Origin: Nitrospirota bacterium
Lineage (GTDB): Bacteria > Nitrospirota > Nitrospiria > Nitrospirales > NS-4
NCBI GenBank assembly: GCA_005877565.1
Contig: VBOK01000061.1
Location: 1 to 15,490, forward strand
Reading direction: 5' to 3'
DNA length: 15,490 bases
How positions within the stretch are numbered: the stretch's first letter is position 1; the number at the start of each line of letters is the position of its first letter. The notes beneath the pieces were generated by a model. It saw only the letters and a program-made list of their open reading frames with translations, searched no databases and had not been told where the DNA came from. Of this stretch, positions 9,194 to 15,490 are shown in pieces. Position numbers and translations under genes: made by a program.

Positions 9194-9436
9194 TTACCAA
9201 GTGATAACTCGGTCTGCCTTGAAGATCATCTCAAGAAGTTGCTCATATGTGAGAGTGTTCTCTTCTTGCGGTGAAGGATTCTCCGTGAGACGGTACACTG
9301 TGCACTGTGGCAACAGCGGTATGGCGTTCCTTGGCGACAGGAGGACAACGGCAGGGGGTGTGGCTGAAGGAGGTTGAGAGGCAAGCACTTGGAGTGAAAG
9401 AGGATTAGGCGAGGCTTTCAGGAGATGGAGATTCAT
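9194..9436 (-). CDS. DsrH/TusB-like small sulfur-relay protein
   Basis: A protein of 80 residues. It begins MNLHLLKASPNPL, resembling the MLHTLHRSP-type start of TusB/DsrH, has a central hydrophobic strand (AVVLLSPRNAIPLL) and ends in DRVITW, with the C-terminal Trp usual for the family. TusB/DsrH pairs with the DsrE- and DsrF-like proteins in a hexamer that passes persulfide sulfur on, either to tRNA 2-thiouridine synthesis (Tus) or in sulfur oxidation (Dsr). The cysteine found near residue 20 in DsrH of sulfur oxidisers is absent; the only Cys is C45, which argues for a TusB-like role. The start at 9436 lies 10 bases after the previous stop; an ATG at 9487 would overlap it by 41 bases and is less likely. 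Identification rests on weak similarity plus position as third gene of the trio. Confidence 0.65.
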   Translation of the reverse strand: MNLHLLKASPNPLSLQVLASQPPSATPPAVVLLSPRNAIPLLPQCTVYRLTENPSPQEENTLTYEQLLEMIFKADRVITW

Positions 9437-9446
9437 CGACCTATTC

Positions 9447-9818
9447 CTAAGAGAAGATGAGGGTCCGGTCTGCCGATTCCAAGGCAACGGAAATCTCCGC
9501 TGTAGTAATAGGCTTTGTCACAACGTCAGCAAGGTAGCGATGCGGTGTTTCCGCATCTATCGCGATGAAGAAAGGCGTCCCCCACTCAACAAAGACAGGG
9601 AGATGTTTTTCCAGTATCTCCGCATCAACAATGTCATCTGAATCCTCAGCTAAGAGATAGGGGGCACGGCCGCAGAGCACGATACTAATGTCTTGTCCTT
9701 CGTTGTGAGAACCCAACCCCAATGCGATGCGAAGAGCTTCTACAGCGCGGTGACTTTTGGTAGGGTCTACCTGGATCACAATCAGCGTTTTAGGAAAAGG
9801 ACGGTCCATCCCACACAT
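9447..9818 (-). CDS. DsrF/TusC-like sulfur-relay protein
   Basis: A protein of 123 residues (120 if the ATG at 9809 is used). Its Rossmann-like DsrE/F fold is suggested by a first strand TLIVIQVDP, a helix EALRIALGLG, a second strand ISIVLCGRA, and a C-terminal ADRTLIFS strand like the DsrF/TusC ending. C49 lies at the end of a strand; whether it is the family's reactive cysteine is uncertain. The ATG directly follows the TAA of the upstream gene with no gap, so translation is probably coupled. The order E-like, F-like, H-like matches tusD-tusC-tusB and dsrE-dsrF-dsrH. Base composition is low in GC (24 of 60 at 9601-9660) compared with the gyrase genes. Confidence 0.75.
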   Translation of the reverse strand: MCGMDRPFPKTLIVIQVDPTKSHRAVEALRIALGLGSHNEGQDISIVLCGRAPYLLAEDSDDIVDAEILEKHLPVFVEWGTPFFIAIDAETPHRYLADVVTKPITTAEISVALESADRTLIFS

Positions 9819-10133
9819 TTAATTCAGCGGAACAAAACGATCGCAGGTGGATACTATGTTGGAAAGAACAACTAGACCACAATATGTAGCCTTATCATCC
9901 TTTCTCGGCACACCGAGGCGTTGAGCACCATAGGCGCAGGCGAATAATTTCAATCCGGAATCACGTAACGGTTGAAAACGAGGGTCATCAACGGTCAACA
10001 CACCCTCGTCAATAAGATAGAGATAGACATCTACGCCTGCCTTTAAGGCAGCGTGAGAGAGCCCAATAGCGGTGGTAAGATTGGGGTTATCTGGCCCTGT
10101 GGATAGAAGAATACCTAGTGCTCTTTTTTTCAT
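9819..10133 (-). CDS. DsrE/TusD-like sulfur-relay protein
   Basis: A protein of 104 residues with a DsrE-type fold: strand ALGILLSTGPD, helix TAIGLSHAALKAG, strand VDVYLYLIDEGV, and then LKLFACAYGAQRLGV, in which C66 aligns with the persulfide-carrying cysteine of TusD/DsrE (Cys78 in those proteins). This is the subunit that accepts sulfur. A second and third cysteine (C85, C97) follow. The start at 10133 is followed by a run of seven A; no good ribosome binding site is visible, and the gene is 30 bases after hisS, so it probably depends on the hisS transcript. Whether the trio serves tRNA thiolation or sulfur metabolism cannot be decided here: no dsrAB, tusE/dsrC, tusA or mnmA is in view. 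Confidence 0.8.
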   Translation of the reverse strand: MKKRALGILLSTGPDNPNLTTAIGLSHAALKAGVDVYLYLIDEGVLTVDDPRFQPLRDSGLKLFACAYGAQRLGVPRKDDKATYCGLVVLSNIVSTCDRFVPLN

Positions 10134-10163
10134 CTTGAATTCACAGGCTGGGGATGTTCGTAA

Positions 10164-11531
10164 CTAAGCAGAATACAAAAGAATTATCCGATATGATTCA
10201 CATTGTAAAATGTACCATAAATGGTCGCTGCGGTCCGGGAGATAGCGGACAGTGAGTGACGAGGAAGCTGCGTCGAAGTGCTTGATGGCCCAGGTTATCC
10301 CTGCCGTCTCCGCGTACTTGAACTGTTTCCCGACATCGTCGTGATCGAGGTAGGTCTCGATGCAGAGCCCTTCGTTTCGAAGTCGCTCAGCCTGCTGCTG
10401 GAGGAGGGCTGCGTCTTGTTCGTCGCAGATAAGCAAGGCCCGCGGCACAGAACCCACGGCATGGCCTGCCTCGCGTTCCTGTAAAAGGGAAAGAATTCGC
10501 TCAAATCCGATTGAGCAGCCCACGGCTGGTATCTTCCTCCCGGCAAGCTGGCCGATCAGATCGTCATACCGACCTCCGCCCAAAACCGCAGATGAACAGC
10601 CCTCCACAACGGCTTCATAAATAGGGCCGGTGTAATAGTCCATGCCGCGGACGAGGATCGGGTGGAAAATCAGCCTGGAGTTAGAGTTTATAGCGCGAAC
10701 GGATTTAATGATCCGACCGAGGCCGGAAACTATCTGATCGATCTCAACTTTTACGACCGGATCAATTTCAGAGAAGTGTTTCTCATAATGCTCCAGCACT
10801 GTGGCAAGGAGTACGGTATGGTCAACATTCGTCGAAGCGCGGTCAATTAAGAGCCGTAACTTTCGCCAAGGCGATGAATCCTTTTGGAGGATTTCATTCA
10901 GTTCAGCATGTAACTCCATGGAAGAAATTTTGTCGAGCTTATCCAGGAGGACCGCGATCGAGGAAATCTTATTCTGTGGTACGCCGTAGCCAGTTAGCAG
11001 GAGAGGCAGTAGGCGCCTGTCGCTTATGCGAAACCAATACTTCCTGAATCCAAGCTCATTCAGCACCCGCTCGGTCGCCGTGATGATTTCAACTTCGTAC
11101 GCGGATGAAGCCCCGCCGACCACGTCGATGTCACACTGGTAAAACTCGCGGAACCGTCCCTTCTGTGGGCGGTCCGCCCGCCAGACCGGCCCGATGTGGT
11201 AGCGCCGGAATACCTTGGGAATTTTCCCTTGGTGAGTCGCAACAAAACGGGCGAGCGGCACCGTGAGATCGTAGCGAAGACCATAGTCTGCCAGTTCGTC
11301 TTTCGCCTGGGCTAGCTTCTCGCCCCGCTTGAGGATCTTGAACAGCAGTTTCTCATTCTCTCCTCCCCCCTTGCCGAGCAGGACCGCGAGGTCTTCCATG
11401 GCCGGGGTGTCGATCGGAAGGTATCCGTAGAGCCGGTAGACCGAGCTGATGGTTTCCATCAGCCGCTGGCGGAGAAGCGCGTCCTGCGGCAGCCAGTCGC
11501 GCATGCCGGTGGGGGGACCGATAGACGACAT
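10164..11531 (-). CDS. hisS: Histidine--tRNA ligase
   Basis: A class II synthetase of 455 residues that charges tRNA-His with histidine in the cytoplasm. It opens with PPTGMRDWLP; the TxE-like site is RYDLTVPLARFVA (86-98); motif 2 is GPVWRADRPQKGRFREFYQCDIDVVG (114-139, R118 and Q132); the histidine-specific loop is RGMDYYTG (295-302); motif 3 is AVGCSIGFERI (336-346). The anticodon-binding domain fills about 362-455. RYDLTVP and FREFYQCDIDVVG resemble the eukaryote/archaea-like subtype more than the E. coli type (HERPQKGRYRQFHQ). The insertion domain (about 180-290) is lower in GC than the ends. The start at 11531 has only a weak AGGA upstream, but a promoter abuts it. The gene lies 33 bases after marC and probably heads the transcript that includes the dsrE-like trio. 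Confidence 0.96.
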   Translation of the reverse strand: MSSIGPPTGMRDWLPQDALLRQRLMETISSVYRLYGYLPIDTPAMEDLAVLLGKGGGENEKLLFKILKRGEKLAQAKDELADYGLRYDLTVPLARFVATHQGKIPKVFRRYHIGPVWRADRPQKGRFREFYQCDIDVVGGASSAYEVEIITATERVLNELGFRKYWFRISDRRLLPLLLTGYGVPQNKISSIAVLLDKLDKISSMELHAELNEILQKDSSPWRKLRLLIDRASTNVDHTVLLATVLEHYEKHFSEIDPVVKVEIDQIVSGLGRIIKSVRAINSNSRLIFHPILVRGMDYYTGPIYEAVVEGCSSAVLGGGRYDDLIGQLAGRKIPAVGCSIGFERILSLLQEREAGHAVGSVPRALLICDEQDAALLQQQAERLRNEGLCIETYLDHDDVGKQFKYAETAGITWAIKHFDAASSSLTVRYLPDRSDHLWYILQCESYRIILLYSA

Positions 11532-11539
11532 CGCCGCGT

Positions 11540-11568
11540 ATCCTAGCGGCTTCTTGCGCGGCTATCAA
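11540..11568 (-). promoter_or_regulatory. Promoter of hisS overlapping the marC stop
   Basis: On the minus strand, TTGATA (11563-11568) and TAGGAT (11540-11545) are separated by 17 bases, with eight bases between the -10 box and the ATG of hisS (11531). The -35 box overlaps the TGA stop of marC (11565-11567). Transcription would start within about two bases of the start codon. Confidence 0.5.
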
Positions 11569-12212
11569 GCCGGCAGGTGGAAGGCTTCCTTGATGCCGGT
11601 GAGAATGAACTGTACGGCGATCGCTGCCAGGATCAAGCCCATGACGCGGGTGAAAATACGCATCCCGGTCTCTTTCAGCAGGCGAGTGACTGCGGTCGCG
11701 CTACGAAGCACGATGAAGGCGATCAGGACGTTCAGGGCGATGGCCAGCAGCAGAAGCGCGAACGAGAGGAGCGCTTTCGGGAATTTCGCGACCTGGCCGG
11801 TGAGCGCGATCACGCTGGAGATAGTGCCGGGGCCGCTCAACAAGGGGATGGCCAGCGGGATGATGGCGATATCCTCGCGCTGGGCCCCCTCGGCGTCTTC
11901 TTCAGGCGTGTGGCGGACCCGCGCCGGCTTGGCCTCCATCATGTCGAAGGCGATCTTCAGTAGGAGGAGCCCCGCCACGATGCGAAACGCCTCGATGGTG
12001 ACGCCGAAGAACTTGAAGATGAAGTTGCCGAAGGCGGCGAAGAGCACCAGCACCACGAAGACAACCAGGACGGCGCGGCTGACCATCGCTGCTCGCTCGG
12101 CTTCGGAGCTGTGCGGCGTGATGGACAGAAAGATGGGGACGTTGCCCACCGCGTCAAGCGTGACGAAAAGAGATACGAACGCGGTGACGAAGAACGTCAG
12201 CAGCGCGTCCAT
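11565..12212 (-). CDS. MarC family integral membrane protein
   Basis: A protein of 215 residues with about six hydrophobic segments (roughly 4-30, 43-70, 74-92, 115-140, 147-170, 187-208). Family marks are DAVGNVPIFLSIT (20-32; usual DPxGN-P, here Ala21 for Pro), GVTIEAFRIVAGLLLLKIAFDMM, IIPLAIPLLSGPGTISSV and the C-terminal GMRIFTRVMGLILAAIAVQF. MarC proteins sit in the inner membrane; their transported substrate is not established, and the old link to multiple antibiotic resistance has not held up. A charged cytoplasmic or periplasmic loop (about 93-114, rich in Glu/Arg) separates the two halves. The start codon shares one base with the stop of cbpA (TGATG), so translation is coupled. Confidence 0.9.
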   Translation of the reverse strand: MDALLTFFVTAFVSLFVTLDAVGNVPIFLSITPHSSEAERAAMVSRAVLVVFVVLVLFAAFGNFIFKFFGVTIEAFRIVAGLLLLKIAFDMMEAKPARVRHTPEEDAEGAQREDIAIIPLAIPLLSGPGTISSVIALTGQVAKFPKALLSFALLLLAIALNVLIAFIVLRSATAVTRLLKETGMRIFTRVMGLILAAIAVQFILTGIKEAFHLPA

Positions 12213-13231
12213 CAGCGGCCAGGCACCTTGGCCTTGCTGAGCACGCTGCGCGGGTCTTCCGTGGACAACTTGGCGAGCTCCTTGTACAACTCACGCTCGC
12301 GGGGGCCAACGGACTTCGGGGTTACCAGGACGAAGCGGACGTACTGATCGCCGCGGGTACCGTCTCGCCGTGGAAGCCCCTTGCCGCGTAAGCGCAGGCG
12401 TTGGCCTGCTTGGCTCCCTGGCGGGATGCGCATCGAGACAGGACCATCCAGCGCGGGCACCATGACCTCAGCTCCTAGGACGGCCTCCCAGGGCAGCAAA
12501 GGAAGATCAAGCTGCAGGTCATCGGGGGACTCCGCGAGGAGCGTGAAGAACGGGTGGGACCGGAGACGAATCTTCAGGTAGAGATCGCCGGGGCGAGCCG
12601 CTCGCCCGTTCGTGGCGCCCTGACCCTTGAGCCGAATGCGGTCGCCCGGGCGCACCCCCTTCGGCAAAGTGACATCGAGTTGCTTGGGTCGGAGGTGACC
12701 TGACGCGTCCCTGGCCGTGAGCGTGACGCGCCTAGTGCCTCCCTGGGCCAACTCCTCCAGGGACAGTTCCATTTCTGCTTCCAAGTCGGCGCCTTGGTCC
12801 CTGCCGCCGGCACGTTCGTCCCGATCCCAGTCCCCGGTCGGTTGCCTCCCGGAGAACGGACCGCCGCGCCCGCCGAACAGGGCTTCGAAAAAGTCGCTGA
12901 AACCGCCGAGGTCTCCGCCGACTCCCTCACTCGTCGTCCATGTCCATTCGCGGCTCCGCCCGCCGCCGGGCGGCGGCGTGAAATCCATCCCGTCTTTCCA
13001 ACGCGAGCCGAGTTGGTCGTACTTCTTCCGCTTGGCGGGATCGCCGAGGACCTCGTGGGCCTCGTTGATCTCCTTGAATTTTTCCTCGGCCACCTTCTTC
13101 TTCGACGGCGTGTCTTGCAAATCGGGGTGATACTGGCGCGCGAGCTTGCGGTAGGCGTCCCGGATCGCCTTCGCGGTTGCATCGCGAGGAACGCCCAGGA
13201 CCTCGTAGTAATCTCTATATTTGACGCTCAT
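12212..13231 (-). CDS. cbpA: CbpA/DnaJ-type co-chaperone without zinc fingers
   Basis: A protein of 339 residues (E. coli CbpA 306). The J domain (about 6-72) starts RDYYEVLGVPRDA and has the HPD motif at H35-P36-D37, which stimulates DnaK ATPase. A Gly/Phe region with GGFSDFFEALFGGRGG follows, then two C-terminal beta-domains that bind client proteins (VTLPKGVRPGDRIRLKGQG, and the second with MRIPPGSQAGQRLRLRGKG). There are no CxxCxGxG zinc repeats, so it is the class II, CbpA type rather than DnaJ itself. The ATG at 13231 is preferred to an in-frame GTG at 13249, because the J domain begins just after it and the GTG sits over the -10 box. No Shine-Dalgarno sequence is visible. No CIRCE element was seen. 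First gene of the cbpA-marC run. Confidence 0.93.
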   Translation of the reverse strand: MSVKYRDYYEVLGVPRDATAKAIRDAYRKLARQYHPDLQDTPSKKKVAEEKFKEINEAHEVLGDPAKRKKYDQLGSRWKDGMDFTPPPGGGRSREWTWTTSEGVGGDLGGFSDFFEALFGGRGGPFSGRQPTGDWDRDERAGGRDQGADLEAEMELSLEELAQGGTRRVTLTARDASGHLRPKQLDVTLPKGVRPGDRIRLKGQGATNGRAARPGDLYLKIRLRSHPFFTLLAESPDDLQLDLPLLPWEAVLGAEVMVPALDGPVSMRIPPGSQAGQRLRLRGKGLPRRDGTRGDQYVRFVLVTPKSVGPRERELYKELAKLSTEDPRSVLSKAKVPGR

Positions 13232-13238
13232 GTGTGAC

Positions 13239-13267
13239 AGAGTAACCACGCCCGCGGCGTTTGTCCA
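13239..13267 (-). promoter_or_regulatory. Promoter of cbpA
   Basis: On the minus strand TGGACA (13262-13267) is followed after 17 bases by TACTCT (13239-13244), a weak -10 box, with seven bases to the ATG. Transcription would start at or next to the start codon. The -10 match is only 3 of 6, so this call leans on the spacing and on the repeated pattern in the window. Confidence 0.4.
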
Positions 13268-13281
13268 GCCTGGCCTCAGCG

Positions 13282-13310
13282 TTGTGCGCCTCGCGGCCCT
13301 TTGCTATAGT
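13282..13310 (+). promoter_or_regulatory. Promoter of the dehydrogenase fusion gene
   Basis: TTGTGC (13282-13287) and TATAGT (13305-13310; 5 of 6 to TATAAT) are separated by 17 bases. The ATG follows eight bases after the -10 box, and no ribosome binding site lies between, so the transcript would carry almost no leader. The promoter is back to back with that of cbpA. Confidence 0.55.
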
Positions 13311-13318
13311 GCCGAACC

Positions 13319-15142
13319 ATGCTTGCAGTGATCACCGGGGCTTCGCGTGGCATCGGAGCGAGCTATGCGCTCCAACTTGCCGCGCGGGGCTATGCGCTGC
13401 ACCTGGTGGCGCGCGACGCTGCACGGCTTGCCCGCGTCGCGGACGAAATCCGGGCGGCGCACGGCATAGCGGTCGAGGAGATCGTCCTCGACCTGGCCCA
13501 GGCGGACGGAGCCGAGCGCTTGTATGCCGACGTGCGCCGACGCCGCACGGAGCCCGTGGACCTCCTGGTCAACAATGCCGGGTTTGGCCTGTACGGGGAA
13601 TTCGTGGACATGCCGATGCCGCGTATTCAAGAGATGCTAGTTCTGCATCTGCTCACGGTCACCAAGCTGGTCCGCCTGTTCCTGCCGGAGATGCGGGAGC
13701 GCCGCAAAGGCGCCATCATCAACGTCGCGTCGGTCGCCGGCTTGCTGCCGCTGCCCTATCTCTCCCTGTATGCCGCGACGAAGGCCTTCATGGTGAGCTT
13801 GGGGGCTGGCCTGGCCCTGGAGGCGCAAAAGTACGGTGTGATGATCCAGACCTGTTGCCCAGGCCGGACCGCCACCGACTTTCAGGCGACTGCTGGCATC
13901 AAACCTTATTGGGCGCCAGGCGACCAGCAAACGGCGGATGAGGTGGTGTCCGAGTCGCTCGCGGCGTTGGACCGAGGGCGGGACTTCGTCGTGACCGGAT
14001 GGCGCAACCGCCTGCTGACCCATGTGCAGAAGCTCGTGCCCAGGCGCGTGGTGCTGCGAACTGCCGAACGACTGTTGAGGCCAAACAAGTTTCTTACGAT
14101 CGGCACGATCGCGCTTGCGGGGCTGCTATGGGCGGCGACGATAGCGGCGGCCGCCGACCATCTTAATCCCTTGACACATGGCGGCCCTCCAGCCGTCACC
14201 GGCAATCCCGCAGCAGACACCACGCTGCCTCCGCGGCTTGGCCGCCCGGGGCAGCTTCTCTTCGGATGCAGCACCCCGACCGCTCGTGCGCCGGAGGCGG
14301 CGGAGGTCTACGCCTCCGCGCTCGACTTCGACGAAGGGCGGCAGAGTTTTTTCCTCAAGCGCCTGGACTCGGCAGGCAAGGAGAGCCTCTATCCACTCCA
14401 CGGCCATTTTCTGGACGGGGGCCGTTCCGGCATCTTCATGGTCCACGACGGGAAAGGCGTCAAGGACGGAGATGCGTACCGGATTGACCAGAGCGTCAAT
14501 ATGGGGGTGCTGTTCCTCCGCACGGCAGACAGTGGGCTACGGGCCACCCTGGACGTCTTCGCGGAGGAGAACGGGGGCAGGCCAGCGGAGAGGGCAGGAC
14601 AACCGCTCGCCGAGTATTCCTGCCGCTGGGCTGAGGAGGGCCACCGCCTCTCCTCGCAGCGCGAGCACGTGCGGGCGCAACCCAACAGCGGGGCGAAGCC
14701 GCCCAGCCATTGGTACCGTGAATCGGACAAAACCCTCCTCACGTGTCGAGCGGAGTCACCGGCGGGTGAGTATCAATTGGAGTTGCGGGGCTCGAAAATC
14801 TGGCCTGGCCACCTCGGATTCCTCGTCGTGCGAGTTCCAGGGATCGACCGGCCCGTCGGCTACAACGTCCACATGCTGGAGGGGCCGGGGCGGCTGCTGA
14901 TCCACGCACACAGCTTTCCGCATCGCACGAAGGCCAGCATGCTCGACACGCTCGAAGAGACCGAAACCGTGATCGGCGGGCTCTTGCTGGTCCCTTCGGA
15001 GGCGGGGTACACGGGATGGATTGGCCTGGCAGGGGCGAGCGCCGACCCTTACAACATCTCGTTTTCGCGGGACGCGACAGTCGGCGATTACGCCGCGCAG
15101 GGCCGGATCGTGGTGCCCCCACTGCCCGTTACTTGCCGATAG
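13319..15142 (+). CDS. Short-chain dehydrogenase joined to a membrane segment and an unknown exported domain
   Basis: One uninterrupted frame of 607 residues. Residues 1-250 are a complete classical short-chain dehydrogenase: TGASRGIG (6-13) for NAD(P) binding, D58, NNAG (85-88), catalytic S138, Y151 and K155, and the PGRTATDF loop (181-188). The usual fourth catalytic residue, Asn, appears replaced by His110. Residues about 257-279 form a hydrophobic stretch ending in AAAAD, which looks like either a membrane anchor or a cleavable signal peptide after RPNK. Residues 280-607 match nothing I know; they are beta-rich with cysteines at 317, 435, 476 and 606. Either this is a true fusion (cytoplasmic enzyme, periplasmic tail), or a second gene starts inside, for example at TTG 14075 or GTG 14048/14051. 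The ATG at 13319 directly precedes the nucleotide-binding motif. It overlaps the convergent next gene by 14 bases. Confidence 0.8.
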   Translation: MLAVITGASRGIGASYALQLAARGYALHLVARDAARLARVADEIRAAHGIAVEEIVLDLAQADGAERLYADVRRRRTEPVDLLVNNAGFGLYGEFVDMPMPRIQEMLVLHLLTVTKLVRLFLPEMRERRKGAIINVASVAGLLPLPYLSLYAATKAFMVSLGAGLALEAQKYGVMIQTCCPGRTATDFQATAGIKPYWAPGDQQTADEVVSESLAALDRGRDFVVTGWRNRLLTHVQKLVPRRVVLRTAERLLRPNKFLTIGTIALAGLLWAATIAAAADHLNPLTHGGPPAVTGNPAADTTLPPRLGRPGQLLFGCSTPTARAPEAAEVYASALDFDEGRQSFFLKRLDSAGKESLYPLHGHFLDGGRSGIFMVHDGKGVKDGDAYRIDQSVNMGVLFLRTADSGLRATLDVFAEENGGRPAERAGQPLAEYSCRWAEEGHRLSSQREHVRAQPNSGAKPPSHWYRESDKTLLTCRAESPAGEYQLELRGSKIWPGHLGFLVVRVPGIDRPVGYNVHMLEGPGRLLIHAHSFPHRTKASMLDTLEETETVIGGLLLVPSEAGYTGWIGLAGASADPYNISFSRDATVGDYAAQGRIVVPPLPVTCR

Positions 15143-15490
15143 GCGGGATGTCGCGGCCGGTGGCGTCGCGACTTTGCTCCCAGGGGACGAGGTGATAGGT
15201 GATCTCGTCGAACCCGACGTTGATGCCCTCCGCATCGGACGCGACGACCCGTAACGTCAGCCGGTCCTTGCCCTTCAGCCACTTCGGAATCGTGTAGTCG
15301 CCCTGGAATATGCCCTTCGGACCCTGGTGGAAGAATTCCACACGCCCGATCACTTTGTCGTCGACCCGCACTTCTCCGTAGAGTTCCATCTGGCGAGAGT
15401 CCCAGTTGCCGAAGGGCTCAACGATGCAGTCGCACATCATGTTGACCGTTGTGCGGATCGTGACGCCGTCGCCGATCCCGAGGGGCCGGT
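15129..15490 (-). CDS. Unknown protein, C-terminal part only (runs off the right edge)
   Basis: The frame is open to the edge, so at least 119 C-terminal residues are visible and the true start lies outside; the ATG at 15440 is unlikely to be the start because the frame continues upstream with similar composition. The visible part is rich in beta strands (MELYGEVRVDDKVIGRVEFF, DRLTLRVVASD, FDEITYHLV) and aromatic residues, suggesting a beta-sandwich or carbohydrate- or ligand-binding type of fold, but I do not recognise the family. Two cysteines lie close together (CDC). The TAA stop at 15131-15129 lies inside the end of the convergent dehydrogenase fusion gene. Confidence 0.65.
   Translation of the reverse strand, partial: RPLGIGDGVTIRTTVNMMCDCIVEPFGNWDSRQMELYGEVRVDDKVIGRVEFFHQGPKGIFQGDYTIPKWLKGKDRLTLRVVASDAEGINVGFDEITYHLVPWEQSRDATGRDIPPIGK

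Noticed and set aside
10098..10106. TGTGGATAG, an 8/9 DnaA box inside the dsrE-like gene
   Set aside because: It stands alone about 1 kb from the box cluster within a coding region; one such match is expected by chance in a window of this size.
13232..13318. CIRCE-type heat-shock operator before cbpA
   Set aside because: No TTAGCACTC/GAGTGCTAA inverted repeat or near match is present in the divergent spacer.

Overview
The window is a bacterial chromosomal replication-origin neighbourhood, mostly GC-rich. Gene content and order (dnaA-dnaN-gyrB-gyrA without recF, a DUF721/DciA gene close by, a TusBCD/DsrEFH-like trio, MarC, CbpA, and many unfamiliar membrane or exported proteins) suggest a Nitrospirota bacterium of Nitrospira type. 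That placement is recognition from memory and not a search result; I hold it at about 0.6.

Left part (1-8891). A short partial minus-strand gene at the edge is divergent from dciA (plus strand). dciA converges, with a 4-base overlap, on a minus-strand run that reads dnaA > dnaN > gyrB > gyrA > small membrane protein. dnaA, dnaN and gyrB are separated by about 20 bases. gyrA is set apart by a 218-base GC-rich spacer with several nested inverted repeats. The last gene starts inside the gyrA stop region. The set supplies initiation (DnaA), a probable helicase loader or adaptor (DciA), the sliding clamp (DnaN) and gyrase.

Middle (8884-9193). The only sizeable AT-rich gap holds one perfect DnaA box, two 8/9 boxes (one over the dnaA start codon), and a CTA/TAG-rich tract that resembles the DnaA-trio element of basal unwinding systems. 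This is the best candidate for oriC.

Right of the origin (9194-13231), a second minus-strand run reads cbpA (DnaJ type) > marC > hisS > dsrE-like > dsrF-like > dsrH-like. The sulfur-relay trio and the origin are clearly lower in GC than their surroundings. Divergent from cbpA on the plus strand is a 607-residue reading frame that joins a complete classical short-chain dehydrogenase to a membrane segment or signal peptide and an unknown exported domain. It converges with a 14-base overlap on a partial minus-strand gene that runs off the right edge.

A recurring regulatory pattern stands out. dciA, hisS, cbpA and the dehydrogenase gene each have a sigma-70-like -35/-10 pair with a 17-base spacer, placed so that transcription would begin at or within two bases of the start codon, and three of the four lack any Shine-Dalgarno sequence. 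In contrast, dnaN, gyrB and gyrA have clear AAGGAG-type ribosome binding sites. I saw no tRNA, rRNA, CRISPR array, insertion sequence or phage gene.
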